The notes beneath the pieces are model-generated. The model ran no database searches. It was not told the DNA's origin and worked only from the letters and a program-made list of their open reading frames with translations. This document shows positions 27,159 to 36,629 of a DNA stretch of 64,000 bases, one piece after another. Numbering within the stretch: the first letter of the stretch is position 1; the number at the start of each line of letters is the position of its first letter. A program made the position numbers and the translations under genes. Source of the stretch: an uncultured Aquimarina sp. (lineage in GTDB: Bacteria > Bacteroidota > Bacteroidia > Flavobacteriales > Flavobacteriaceae); NCBI RefSeq assembly GCF_947492965.1, contig NZ_CANLOZ010000001.1, positions 682,001 through 746,000 of the forward strand, in the 5' to 3' direction.

Positions 27159-28328
27159 TTATTTTGAGACAAAATCAATTACTGTTTTAGTAATGAAGTC
27201 AATTTGTTCGTCATCCAATTCTGTATGCATTGGTAACGAAATTACTTCTTGTACTAACTGATTCGTTACTGGGAAATCATCTTCATTATAGCGATCGTCT
27301 AGATAAGCCTTTTGTTTATGTAATGGTATTGGATAATATACACCACAAGGAATTCCAGCTTCATTTAAATGGTTTACTAAAGCATCACGATCTGCATGAA
27401 GTACACGAAGGGTATATTGATGAAATACGTGGCAATTACAGGTATCACAAATAGTATCAACTCCAGTTCCACAGCTATTTCCTTTTACTTTTGGGGTTAC
27501 GATGTTTTCGATACCTTCAAAAGCTTTACTATATTTTCTAGCAGCTGCTCTTCTTGCATTATTATAAGAGTCTAGATTAGGTAGTTTAGCTCTTAGTACA
27601 GTAGCTTGTATAGAATCCAAACGAGAGTTTACTCCAACTACATCATGATGATATCGCTTGTACATACCATGATTTACAATACCTCTTATGGTATGAGCTA
27701 ATTCATCATCATTTGTAAAGATAGCGCCTCCATCTCCGTAACATCCTAAATTTTTAGAAGGGAAAAAAGAAGTAGAAGAAACATGTCCAATAGTTCCTGT
27801 TTTGGCAACGTTTCCATCAGCAAACTTATAACTAGAACCTATCCCTTGGGCATTATCTTCTATCACATAAAGATTATGTTCATTGGCAATAGCCATAATT
27901 TCATCCATATTAGCAGCTTGCCCAAATAAATGAACGGGTACAATTGCTTTTGTATTCGGTGTTATTGCCTTACGAATAGCTTCTGGATTTATATTAAAAG
28001 AATCTTCTTCTACATCAACTAAAACAGGTGTAAGCTGCAATAAAGCAATTACTTCTACTGTTGCTGCGAAAGTAAAATCAGCAGTGATTACTTCATCTCC
28101 AGGTTTTAAACCTAGTCCCATCATTGCTATTTGCAATGCATCCGTACCATTAGCACAAGGAATTACGTGTTTTACAGCTAAATATTCTTCTAATTCCTTC
28201 TGAAAACTATGGACTTCGGGACCATTTATAAAGGCTGCAGATGAGATTACTTCCTGAATCGATGCATCTACACGTTCTTTTATTTGTTCGTATTGACCCT
28301 TTAGGTCAACCATTTGGATCTTCTTCAT
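27159..28328 (-). CDS. DegT/DnrJ/EryC1/StrS-family sugar aminotransferase
   Basis: 389 residues. It has the family features ALQIAMMGLGLKPGDEVITA near the N-terminus, PVHLFGQAANMDEIMAIA, VIEDNAQGIGSSY (PLP-contacting Asp) and the PLP lysine in SSTSFFPSKNLGCYGDGG. Members transfer an amino group to nucleotide-linked keto-sugars for surface polysaccharides. Between residues 286 and 303 there is a cluster of Cys286, 294, 297, 299 with His300 and His303, which is not a general feature of the family. No other sugar-nucleotide gene is adjacent. Confidence 0.9.
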   Translation of the reverse strand: MKKIQMVDLKGQYEQIKERVDASIQEVISSAAFINGPEVHSFQKELEEYLAVKHVIPCANGTDALQIAMMGLGLKPGDEVITADFTFAATVEVIALLQLTPVLVDVEEDSFNINPEAIRKAITPNTKAIVPVHLFGQAANMDEIMAIANEHNLYVIEDNAQGIGSSYKFADGNVAKTGTIGHVSSTSFFPSKNLGCYGDGGAIFTNDDELAHTIRGIVNHGMYKRYHHDVVGVNSRLDSIQATVLRAKLPNLDSYNNARRAAARKYSKAFEGIENIVTPKVKGNSCGTGVDTICDTCNCHVFHQYTLRVLHADRDALVNHLNEAGIPCGVYYPIPLHKQKAYLDDRYNEDDFPVTNQLVQEVISLPMHTELDDEQIDFITKTVIDFVSK

Positions 28329-28472
28329 GAGATGTGTTTTGTAACTGGACGAAAGTACAAAATAATGAAGCCACTGCCAATGTGATCATACATTTTGATC
28401 CGTTTTTTATTAACGAATAAGCTCAAAATTGAATCCCACTGGCAATAGTCTTTGTATGAATGGCTTACATTT

Positions 28473-30281
28473 TTACTCCTTTACAAATTTTACTACTTTT
28501 TCCTTGTTGACTTGTAATAGATAAATACCTCTGGATAGTGATTGAAGATTATTAGAGATATCATATTTCGAATTTTGATTGGTAGGAATTACAAAATCCT
28601 TAATTCTTTTTCCACTTATATCATAAATTGCTAATGTAATTTGATCACTATTGTTGGTATATCCTGTTAGTGTTAAAATAGCGTTGTCTTTAACTGAGTT
28701 TGGAGTAATAGTTAAAGATTTTTCTGTTGTTATTGGGGTGTTTGTTTCTTCAGTATTCATGGATTTATAGATATCCCCAACCACAAATCCAGAAATAATA
28801 CTTCTTTTAAAATTACCTTCGCTTTCAGAATTTAAAAATAAACTGTAAACCCCATCATCTAGTCCTTTGGTATTAAAGTAAAAGCTTCCATTCTTTTTAT
28901 TAAAGCTAATTAATTGTGGATCATTTTCTTGTGCGGCACCATTTATTTCTGAAGTTTTTATAATCATACCGCGAACTTCGGTATTTCTAAGTAGTTGTTT
29001 GTCTTTTTGCTCTGCGATAATGTCAACTTTTAATATCGGAAATACATCTTTAGGTTGATGTTCTAACTTCATGGTAATACCATTATTTTGTTTTATGAAT
29101 GCGGCAAAGCGAGAATCACTTTTTAATTGTTGTTTGTTATTAGTTACAGTGATGATGGTCTTGTGCTCTTCCTGTTGTTGAGGTTTTAATAGTTCAGTCT
29201 TTTTTTGGTTTTCTAAAGTACTGGTAAATTGAGCCTCAGCGTTTTCGTGAATGATCTCTGCCACTGCAAATGTTGAATTTTTATCAAGTGTAATTTGGTC
29301 ATATTCATTTTCGGAATGGATCATATAGTAATTACTGGTTGTAATATAATTATTCGAGATAGTTGAGCTACGTGTATTGGAACTTCTTTGGGATCTATTT
29401 TGCAAATAGGATTTTACATAAGGCCAACTAAACTGTCCAAAGCTAACATCTAAATGATCAAAAAATGCACGATAATCATTTTTACGGAATACATACTCTC
29501 CACCAGGCCTTAGGGTACTTGAATAAGGTGCTACGCCATCATTAGCTCCTTGTACAGGTAATAAAACACCTCCAGTTAAAGTAAAAGCTGCTCTAGCCAA
29601 TAGATTAGATCCAGTGAAATATCCAGAAGCACCTAAGATGACAAATTTATCTGGTTCATTATTTTCATTATTGTCTAAATATGGTCTAACCACATCTCTA
29701 CAATAATAGGTGGTAGAGGTCCTTGCTCCCTCATTAAGTCCTGTTAATCGCCAAGCCCAGTTTAGCCATGGCATTTGAGAAATATCTGCTAAATATGTTC
29801 CCCAATAGGGCGTCCCTAAAGCAAAAACCTGAGATACTTGATTTTTCTTACCATATGCTATCATAGCTGCTTCTGCAGCTTTTCCTCCATTACTATGAGC
29901 AATGATAGTTACATCAGAAACATTGTACTTTGTAGTAACGATATCTATGGATTCTGCAAGTAATTCTCCATTAACCCATATACCACCTCCTCTTGTTGTA
30001 GCTACAAAAACGGCTTGATAACCTTCTTTATAGGTTTCTTTATAAAAAGAATTATCAAATAAAAATTGATTTTGATTCAGATCAATATAGCCATGATTAA
30101 ATAGGAGAACTTTTCCATTATAATTTGGTGGAGTAGCACCATAATGAATAGTGGATTTAAAAAGAGGTCCTATAAAAAAAGGATTTAGTTGATCTGGTTT
30201 TGGTAATTGTACTTCGGTAAAGCTTTGAGCAAATAACAAGGTACTGGTCAATAAGGTAATGAGCGTAATTTTTAATTTCAT
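28473..30281 (-). CDS. Secreted lipase-like alpha/beta hydrolase with T9SS type A tail
   Basis: 602 residues. A signal peptide (TLLFAQS) precedes an alpha/beta hydrolase domain (about 50-300). Likely triad: Ser in VTIIAHSNGGKAAEAAM, Asp in QGANDGVAPYSSTLRPGG, His in AFFDHLDVSFGQFSWPYV. The opening VLLFNHGYIDLNQNQ resembles PGAP1/lipase class proteins. A middle beta-rich region (about 330-510) may be an accessory module. The type A sorting domain is at the end (ITPNSVKDNAILTL, IYDISGKRIKDF, LSRGIYLLQVNKEKVVKF), although the usual YPNP start is altered to TPNS. It is expected at the surface or outside, hydrolysing esters. Confidence 0.83.
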   Translation of the reverse strand: MKLKITLITLLTSTLLFAQSFTEVQLPKPDQLNPFFIGPLFKSTIHYGATPPNYNGKVLLFNHGYIDLNQNQFLFDNSFYKETYKEGYQAVFVATTRGGGIWVNGELLAESIDIVTTKYNVSDVTIIAHSNGGKAAEAAMIAYGKKNQVSQVFALGTPYWGTYLADISQMPWLNWAWRLTGLNEGARTSTTYYCRDVVRPYLDNNENNEPDKFVILGASGYFTGSNLLARAAFTLTGGVLLPVQGANDGVAPYSSTLRPGGEYVFRKNDYRAFFDHLDVSFGQFSWPYVKSYLQNRSQRSSNTRSSTISNNYITTSNYYMIHSENEYDQITLDKNSTFAVAEIIHENAEAQFTSTLENQKKTELLKPQQQEEHKTIITVTNNKQQLKSDSRFAAFIKQNNGITMKLEHQPKDVFPILKVDIIAEQKDKQLLRNTEVRGMIIKTSEINGAAQENDPQLISFNKKNGSFYFNTKGLDDGVYSLFLNSESEGNFKRSIISGFVVGDIYKSMNTEETNTPITTEKSLTITPNSVKDNAILTLTGYTNNSDQITLAIYDISGKRIKDFVIPTNQNSKYDISNNLQSLSRGIYLLQVNKEKVVKFVKE

Positions 30282-30491
30282 GGAGTTTGAGTTTGTGTGA
30301 ATATTAATGTTAAATTAATAAAATTAGATTAATAATATTAACAAAAAATTAATTAAATTATTAAAAAATTAAATTAAATGTATTTTGTAATGATTTATGA
30401 AGAATTTCTATTACACTTTTTTGAAAATAGGATTTGACTATTTTTTTATAGGAAAGAGCTGTATTTTAGCAGCAGATAAAAACCTAGACTC

Positions 30492-31739
30492 TTGAATTTT
30501 TTATACAATGTTTTCATAGCTGTATTTAACAGTTTGCTTCCGATTATTGGATTGTTAAGCCCCAAACTCAAATTATTTGTTCAAGGCAGAAAAACAGTTT
30601 TTGAGGTTTTAGAAAAACGTATAGAATCTGAAGATCAAATTATTTGGTTTCATTGCGCTTCTTTAGGAGAATATGAACAAGGAGTACCTGTTATGGAAGA
30701 ATTAAAAAAGAAGCACTCAAACTATAAACTTTTGATTACTTTTTTCTCTCCTTCTGGATATGAAATTAAAAAGAATAGTACGTTGGCAGATATTATCACG
30801 TATCTGCCGATAGATACTAAAAGAAATGCGAAACGGTTCGTTCAATTGGTAAATCCGAAACTTGCTGTTTTTGTGAAGTATGAGTTTTGGCCAAATTATC
30901 TGAACGCATTAAAAGTTAATGATACTCCTATTAGTATTATTTCTGCAGCGTTTAGAGAAGATCAGTCATTTTTTAAATGGTATGGAGGTTTTATGAGAAA
31001 TGCCTTGCAAAAAGTAGAGCACTTTTTTGTGCAAGATACAACATCTAAAAATTTACTTGAAACAGTTGGGTTTACTAATGTTACCATAAGCGGAGATACA
31101 CGTTTTGATAGAGTTTCTCATCAGATTGAAATGGATAATAAGGTAGATTTTATCTCCAATTTTATTGATAATAGAATTTGTATCGTTATTGGAAGTTCTT
31201 GGCCGGAAGATGAGGAAGTGTTTGTTGATTTTATAAATCAAGCTCCCAAAGATGTTTGTTTTATTGTTGCTCCGCACGAAATCAAGGATAGCGGTGTACA
31301 GAAATTGAGACAAAAGCTTACATCAAAGACTGTTCTTTTTTCCGAAAAAGAGGGGAAGAGCCTGAAAGAATATTCGATATTTATAATGAATACTATTGGG
31401 TATTTATCACGTGTGTATAGTTATGGTGATATCGCTTATGTAGGTGGAGCCATGGGTACTTCAGGATTACATAACATCTTGGAACCTGCTACATTTGGAA
31501 TCCCCATTATTATAGGACAAAATTTTGATAAGTTTAGAGAAGCAAAACAACTTCAGAAATTAGCTGGATTGTTCTCAGTTACTAACACTACGGAATTTAC
31601 CAGAATTATGAATAAGCTGATCGAGAATAAAAAATTCAGACAGCAAACAGGAATGATCGCAGGTCATTTTATTAATAGTAATACAGGTGCTACTCATACC
31701 ATAATGGAATACTTAAGTATGAAACTAGAACAGGCTTAA
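30492..31739 (+). CDS. waaA: 3-deoxy-D-manno-octulosonic acid (Kdo) transferase
   Basis: 415 residues, the typical length. WaaA adds Kdo to lipid A precursor at the inner membrane. One N-terminal membrane helix, then GT30 features: IIWFHCASLGEYEQGVPVME (with the catalytic Glu), FWPNYLNALKVNDTPISIIS, VIGSSWPEDEEVF, FIVAPHEIKDSG and IAYVGGAMGTSGLHNILEPA. The start is TTG at 30492, matching the usual N-terminus (NFLYNVFIAVFNSLL); no ATG is available upstream. The preceding 200 bp are extremely AT-rich. The stop overlaps the convergent gene by 4 bp. Confidence 0.93.
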   Translation: MNFLYNVFIAVFNSLLPIIGLLSPKLKLFVQGRKTVFEVLEKRIESEDQIIWFHCASLGEYEQGVPVMEELKKKHSNYKLLITFFSPSGYEIKKNSTLADIITYLPIDTKRNAKRFVQLVNPKLAVFVKYEFWPNYLNALKVNDTPISIISAAFREDQSFFKWYGGFMRNALQKVEHFFVQDTTSKNLLETVGFTNVTISGDTRFDRVSHQIEMDNKVDFISNFIDNRICIVIGSSWPEDEEVFVDFINQAPKDVCFIVAPHEIKDSGVQKLRQKLTSKTVLFSEKEGKSLKEYSIFIMNTIGYLSRVYSYGDIAYVGGAMGTSGLHNILEPATFGIPIIIGQNFDKFREAKQLQKLAGLFSVTNTTEFTRIMNKLIENKKFRQQTGMIAGHFINSNTGATHTIMEYLSMKLEQA

Positions 31740-32392
31740 ACAGTTACGGCTTGTCGTAAGTATCTTCTAAACGGAAGCATTTCTAGATACACTTCGATTA
31801 CTTTTTCTGTAAAACCTGGTTGTAGTACTTCATCTTGTTCCAGTTCATAGGCTACCGCAAATGTTTTCTTCTGCAATAGATTGATATATTCATGATCCAT
31901 CGCATAACCTTTGGGTGCTTTGGTAAGGTTATTACCGTCATCATATAAATCACCAAACGTGTTTTTAAAGCTTTTTTTATTGATAATTTTAATCAATTCT
32001 TCTCCATTGTAATCAATCGCTTCTCTAATACTATTTAAAACTTTAGTATCGGGACGCCAAAATCCTCCTGCCAGGACACATTGTGAAAGACCAATCTCTA
32101 TATAAAAATCTCCTTGTTTAGAAAGCTGATCCAATCCAGCGCCAAAATGATCTTTATAAACAGGCTTGTTAGGATGAAAAAGAAGATTATTATTAATACG
32201 GTTAATACCTTTTTTACCAGAAGTCGGAAAATAATCAGGATCAATTTTTATAAGTTCTATTTCTACATCATCTAGCCAATTGATGAAAAAATTTCGTACT
32301 TCTTGATACCATTTTCGATTAGCATCCATCCATTCTTTGTGATTATTTTGTTGTAATTCTGAAAGAAAATGAAATAAATCGTTGAAATTCAT
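31736..32392 (-). CDS. DUF2461 family protein
   Basis: 218 residues, DUF2461/TIGR02453. The characteristic start LFHFLSELQQNNHKEWMDAN, the RINNNLLFHPNKPVYKDHFG block and FYIEIGLSQCVLAGGFWRPD are present. The family has no established function. No signal or membrane segment is seen. It is convergent with waaA and single. Confidence 0.88.
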   Translation of the reverse strand: MNFNDLFHFLSELQQNNHKEWMDANRKWYQEVRNFFINWLDDVEIELIKIDPDYFPTSGKKGINRINNNLLFHPNKPVYKDHFGAGLDQLSKQGDFYIEIGLSQCVLAGGFWRPDTKVLNSIREAIDYNGEELIKIINKKSFKNTFGDLYDDGNNLTKAPKGYAMDHEYINLLQKKTFAVAYELEQDEVLQPGFTEKVIEVYLEMLPFRRYLRQAVTV

Positions 32393-32499
32393 TATGTTAA
32401 AAAAATTAAGAATTTTTGTGAAAACATTACCAAGGTAATAGAAATAGTGGGATTAGAATACCGTTATACCCATATAATAACAACTAAAATTTTTTTATT

Positions 32500-32787
32500 A
32501 TGAAAAAAGTAATGTTAGCCTTAGCGTTTTTATTTACTTTAAATGTAATGTTTGTTTCTTGTAGAGATACAAATAAAGAAACAGAAACTACAACTGAAGA
32601 AACCAGCGAAGTACAAAAAGAGGTAGAAACTTCTATAGAAGAAGCTAAAAAAGACGCTGCCGAAGTTGAAAAAGAAATAGAGCAAGCAGTAAAAGAAGCT
32701 GGAGAAGAAGTAGAAAAGTCTTTAGAAAAAGCAGTTAAAGAAGACGATTCAAATACAGAAAATGAGGGTGGTGAACAAACATCTTAA
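32500..32787 (+). CDS. Small lipoprotein with a Glu/Lys-rich helix
   Basis: 95 residues: a lipobox (TLNVMFVSCRD), then an almost uninterrupted charged helix with repeated E-x2-K and A-x3-E spacing (VEKEIEQAVKEAGEEVEK, SLEKAVKEDD) and an acidic tail. The mature part probably forms a long helix or coiled coil anchored in a membrane. The function is unknown. It is followed by a strong terminator. Confidence 0.7.
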   Translation: MKKVMLALAFLFTLNVMFVSCRDTNKETETTTEETSEVQKEVETSIEEAKKDAAEVEKEIEQAVKEAGEEVEKSLEKAVKEDDSNTENEGGEQTS

Positions 32788-32831
32788 AACCTGTTAGAAT
32801 AAAAGAGACTTACTGAAGTAAGCTAAAAAAG

Positions 32832-32861
32832 AAAGACCTTTCTAATCGAAAGGTCTTTTTT
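32832..32861 (+). terminator. Rho-independent terminator after the small lipoprotein gene
   Basis: AAAGACCTTTC (32832-32842) and GAAAGGTCTTT (32848-32858) form an 11-bp stem with a 5-base loop, followed by further T. The convergent kinase gene ends 7 bp beyond, so it may serve both strands. Confidence 0.88.
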
Positions 32862-32867
32862 ATATTT

Positions 32868-33482
32868 TTAGAATAAACCGTTTAATTCTGCATCAATACG
32901 GTTAATAATATTTCCGAGATCTTCAGGGTTATCTACAAAGTTTAGATGGTCAACATCTACAATAAGTAAATTTCCTTTGTCATAACCATGTGCCCAAGCC
33001 TCATAACGCTCATTAAGACGACTCAAATAGTCAATGCTGATAGTGTTTTCGTATTCGCGTCCTCGTTTATGAATTTGAGCCACTAGGTTTGGTATGCTAC
33101 TTCTTAGATAAATCAATAAGTCTGGACCTTCAACAACACTTTCCATAAGGTCAAATAGTGATCTGTAATTTTCAAAATCGCGATTAGTCATTAATCCCAT
33201 GGCATGAAGGTTAGGTGCAAAGATATATGCATCTTCATAGATCGTTCTGTCTTGTATGATATCTTTTCCGCTTTCTCGTATTTCAAGAATTTGTCTAAAA
33301 CGACTATTTAAGAAATAGATCTGTAGGTTAAAAGACCAACGCTCCATTTTGTTGTAAAAATCTTCTAAATAAGGATTTTCTAAAACATCTTCGAATTGAG
33401 GTTCCCATCGATAATGTTTGGCCAATAATTTAGTTAGTGTTGTCTTTCCGGCACCAATATTTCCTGCAATGGCTACATGCAT
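32868..33482 (-). CDS. Deoxynucleoside kinase
   Basis: 204 residues of the dNK/dCK/dGK family. It phosphorylates deoxynucleosides with ATP in the salvage route. Walker A is IAGNIGAGKTTLTKLLA, the substrate-site Glu lies in FEDVLENPYLEDFY, the DRS-type motif is IIQDRTIYEDAYIF, and the lid region is IHKRGREYENTISIDYLSRL. It pairs logically with the nucleoside transporter at 847 and thyA, though those are 30 kb away. It is the downstream member of a minus-strand run, 6 bp after the next gene. Confidence 0.93.
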   Translation of the reverse strand: MHVAIAGNIGAGKTTLTKLLAKHYRWEPQFEDVLENPYLEDFYNKMERWSFNLQIYFLNSRFRQILEIRESGKDIIQDRTIYEDAYIFAPNLHAMGLMTNRDFENYRSLFDLMESVVEGPDLLIYLRSSIPNLVAQIHKRGREYENTISIDYLSRLNERYEAWAHGYDKGNLLIVDVDHLNFVDNPEDLGNIINRIDAELNGLF

Positions 33483-33488
33483 AGTTGA

Positions 33489-34274
33489 TTAATTTTTTCG
33501 GGGTGTTAGGTCAAAACTGTAAATAGTACTTTGTTGGTAAATATAAAGGATTTCATTAGTAACATGAAACTGTTTTATATGAATTTCCGGAAGATTTATT
33601 TTTTCGATTTCTTCCGTCTTCGTTCGATAATAATATAAACCATCTTCTTTTTGAAGAATTAAATCGTTATTAATAATCTTTATATTTTGATATCCTTCTT
33701 TTTGTATCTGGCGTAATAAGCTTCCATAAATATTATACTGAGTTAAGGTTTGATCCGTAAGAACCCAGCAGTAATTAAAGGTGCTTTGTAACGATTTTGG
33801 AAGTTCATTTAAAGGTTGTGTCATAACCAATGTTTTTTCAGAAACAGTATTGAAAATATCCAGTTGTTGTGTGTTATTGTCAAAAATCCAAACACTGTTA
33901 TCATTGGCTGGAGTCATTAAAGAAACATTTTTAAACTCTGCTATAGTATTAAAATTTACACGATCGATTTCTGATAGATACTTGTCTACGGTAACTAATG
34001 TATTCGAGGTTTCATAGAATAATACAATTTTTAAAGGATTTAAAATAGATACTTGGGTAAGTTCACCCAAAATAAAATCACCAAATTGCCATTCTTGATT
34101 GTTCCATTTTTTATAAAAAATATTTTCTTTTTGATAATAAATAGCACCAAAAGAATCTACACCTAAAAATATATCCGCATTTAAAGAAATAGAATCATTA
34201 AGGGTGACATTTCTTTGTGCGAAACTGATTTGTATAGATGCAACTAGAATAAAAAACAGAAGAATTTTTTTCAT
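33489..34274 (-). CDS. Secreted beta-propeller-like protein of unknown function
   Basis: 261 residues with a signal peptide (IQISFAQ). The rest is a series of short beta strands, each about 40 residues, with phrases such as FLGVDSFGAIYYQKENIFYK, SVWIFDNNTQQLDIFN and YCWVLTDQTLTQYNIYGSLL that suggest four to six propeller-like blades. No catalytic site is visible. It lies 6 bp before the deoxynucleoside kinase gene and 30 bp after the response regulator gene on the same strand, so all four genes from 36501 down may be one transcript. Confidence 0.6.
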   Translation of the reverse strand: MKKILLFFILVASIQISFAQRNVTLNDSISLNADIFLGVDSFGAIYYQKENIFYKKWNNQEWQFGDFILGELTQVSILNPLKIVLFYETSNTLVTVDKYLSEIDRVNFNTIAEFKNVSLMTPANDNSVWIFDNNTQQLDIFNTVSEKTLVMTQPLNELPKSLQSTFNYCWVLTDQTLTQYNIYGSLLRQIQKEGYQNIKIINNDLILQKEDGLYYYRTKTEEIEKINLPEIHIKQFHVTNEILYIYQQSTIYSFDLTPRKN

Positions 34275-34304
34275 GAATCAGCAAAGTACAAAATAAGACC
34301 AGTT

Positions 34305-34985
34305 TTAACAAACTAACTTATACCCAAAACCTCGTACATTAATAATCTGAATAGCATCATCTTGTTTTAATTTCTTTCTAAGCTTAGTGATAAATACGTC
34401 CATGCTTCTACCATTAAAGAAATCATCATCTCCCCATAATTTCTTTAAAATCATAGAACGATCCAATACCTGATTTTTGTTTTTGATCAAATGAAAAAGT
34501 AAATGTGCTTCTCTATGGGTTAACTGATGAGATTCATCCTCGAAAGTAAGTGTTTGTTTCGGGAAATCAAAAGTGTACTTGCCTACAGTTAGCGCTTCCG
34601 AATTTTGTTGTGTTCTGGTTCTGTGCAACAGATTATTAATGCGAACAATTAACTCTTCCATGCTAAAAGGTTTTTTAAGATAATCATTACCACCAATTGT
34701 AAAACCTTCTACCACATCTTGTGTTTGTGATTTTGCAGTAAGAAAAATGATGGGAATCGTATCATCCTCCAATCTGATTTCTTTTGCCAAAGTAAATCCA
34801 TCTTTTTTGGGCATCATCACATCTAACACCAATAATTTAGGGGAAATAGAAGAATATAAAGCGTAGGCTTCTTCACCATTTTTAGCGAGATGTACTTTAA
34901 AGTTTCTTGTTTCCAAACTTTCCTTTATAATCTGACCCAAAGAAGGTTCATCTTCTGCAAGTACGATTTCAACAATATTATCCAT
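34305..34985 (-). CDS. OmpR-family response regulator
   Basis: 226 residues. Receiver domain with the acidic residues in IVLAEDEPSLG, phospho-acceptor Asp55 in LLVLDVMMPKKDG, Thr in IIFLTAKSQTQD and Lys in GGNDYLKKPFSMEEL. The winged-helix DNA-binding domain (about 130-226) shows HQLTHREAHLLFHLIKN and DVFITKLRKKLKQDDAIQII, then NVRGFGYKLVC. It overlaps the kinase gene by 8 bp. Probable targets are the divergent cluster from 36630 (inference from position). Confidence 0.93.
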   Translation of the reverse strand: MDNIVEIVLAEDEPSLGQIIKESLETRNFKVHLAKNGEEAYALYSSISPKLLVLDVMMPKKDGFTLAKEIRLEDDTIPIIFLTAKSQTQDVVEGFTIGGNDYLKKPFSMEELIVRINNLLHRTRTQQNSEALTVGKYTFDFPKQTLTFEDESHQLTHREAHLLFHLIKNKNQVLDRSMILKKLWGDDDFFNGRSMDVFITKLRKKLKQDDAIQIINVRGFGYKLVC

Positions 34986-36501
34986 TGGGTAGTGTTATTT
35001 TAAAATTAGTATGACCTTGATCTAGTAGTAAAGCAATGGTTCCTTCGTGTTTTTCGATAATGGTTTTCGTATAAAATAAACCAATGCCAAATCCTTTTAC
35101 ATCATGGGTATTCCCTTTAGGAACTCGATAAAATTTTTCAAAGATTCTATCTTTCTGAGATTTCGTTAGAGAAGTACCATTATCTTTTATCTCTAAAATA
35201 ATATTAGGATTGGTGTTTTGTAAAGAAACTTCAATATGATCACCACCATATTTAATAGCATTGTCAATAATATTATTAATAGCATTTTCAAAATGAAATG
35301 GATCTACCTTTTTCCAAATATTGTTATGTGAACTCTCAAAATTTATTTCCTTTTCACTCGTATTAGCTTGATATCGACTAATAATAGTTTGCGTTAAATC
35401 CACTAAGTTGATTTCTTCAAGGTTTAGTTCCAACTCCTCACTATTAAGAGTAGCAGTTTCTAATATTTTTTCTACCATAGTGTTCAGTTTTCCTAACTGA
35501 TCAGAAGACATTTCTACATATTTTTTTGTTTTTTGTGGATCATTTTCTGTATTAAAATTTTGAATCCCCTCTAGTGCCGCGCTAATAGTAGCGATTGGCG
35601 TTTTAAATTCATGAGTAATATTACTAATCAAATCATTTTTTAGTTCTGCCAATTGCTTTTGATGATTAATAATTCTGAGTAGATATAATAAGCATCCAAT
35701 AACAGCCGCTACCAGAAGAAAAGATAATACGATACCAATCAGGTTTTTCTTTAGGATAGGAAGTGTCGTATTTGTAAAAGACATTTCTAAAGAACTTCCT
35801 CTGGGTAAGTAAGAAGATTTCGTTTTGGTAGTTAGATCTGACCTACTTATGATGTCAGGATTGAACATATATGAAGCTCCTCTTTTATCCTGAAATGTAA
35901 TGCCGTAAGAGATGCCTAGTTTTTTGCGCTGTAATTGATCTGCAATTATAGTATCTAAAGTTTTTAAGTTTAACGAATCTTCACTAATCGAGATAATGAT
36001 TTTTGAGGTTAATTGTTCGAAAGCTTTTTGTCTGGATGTAAATATCTTAGGTAGATTTAGCGTATCTGTATATTCTAAAATCTCTAAAGTATCTGGACAA
36101 GGACTGTTTTTACAAGGGTTGATACTATTCAAACGATCCATGCTATCTACAGAAATACCTCTGTAAATTTTAATGTCGCTATGATCTAATCCTTCAGAAA
36201 AAGTATAACTCTTAAAGTCAACAGTGCCCGAATCTATTTCTTTAAGCAAACTTCTAAAACTATTTTGTTTGAGGAAAGAATTGATATTAGAGGAATCTGA
36301 AGAAAACCCAATAGTATTTTTCTCTGCTAAGTCTGTGTAATATTGATCTACAGCATGATCCAAACTTATTTGTACTTCATTGATTAATTGTTGTTTACCA
36401 GCAATATAGTTTTTAAAATTCCAGTAAACCTGGATACTTAATGTAACCAGAATTACAAAGACAATAAAGTATAAGATATTTTTATAACGATTCTTTTGCA
36501 T
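34978..36501 (-). CDS. Sensor histidine kinase
   Basis: 507 residues. Two membrane helices (about 8-28 and 255-276) flank a periplasmic sensor of about 225 residues, which holds two cysteines in NPCKNSPCPDTLEI that could form a disulfide. The HisKA dimerisation domain has the phospho-acceptor His297 in LISNITHEFKTPIA. The ATPase domain shows the N box (INNIIDNAIKYGGDHIEV), DNG (LEIKDNGTSL) and the G2 box (VKGFGIGLFYTKTIIE). The layout resembles RprX-type kinases of Bacteroidota. It is divergent from the TlpA/GLPGLI cluster. Confidence 0.93.
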   Translation of the reverse strand: MQKNRYKNILYFIVFVILVTLSIQVYWNFKNYIAGKQQLINEVQISLDHAVDQYYTDLAEKNTIGFSSDSSNINSFLKQNSFRSLLKEIDSGTVDFKSYTFSEGLDHSDIKIYRGISVDSMDRLNSINPCKNSPCPDTLEILEYTDTLNLPKIFTSRQKAFEQLTSKIIISISEDSLNLKTLDTIIADQLQRKKLGISYGITFQDKRGASYMFNPDIISRSDLTTKTKSSYLPRGSSLEMSFTNTTLPILKKNLIGIVLSFLLVAAVIGCLLYLLRIINHQKQLAELKNDLISNITHEFKTPIATISAALEGIQNFNTENDPQKTKKYVEMSSDQLGKLNTMVEKILETATLNSEELELNLEEINLVDLTQTIISRYQANTSEKEINFESSHNNIWKKVDPFHFENAINNIIDNAIKYGGDHIEVSLQNTNPNIILEIKDNGTSLTKSQKDRIFEKFYRVPKGNTHDVKGFGIGLFYTKTIIEKHEGTIALLLDQGHTNFKITLPNG

Positions 36502-36629
36502 ACCCCAAAAATAGGATTCTTAAATGATATAAAATGAATCGGTTAACACTCGTTAACACTGGTTAACGGTTTTGTTTGCATTAGGTTTTCATCTTTGTGA
36601 TGTACAAATCATATAAAACTAAAATGTAA

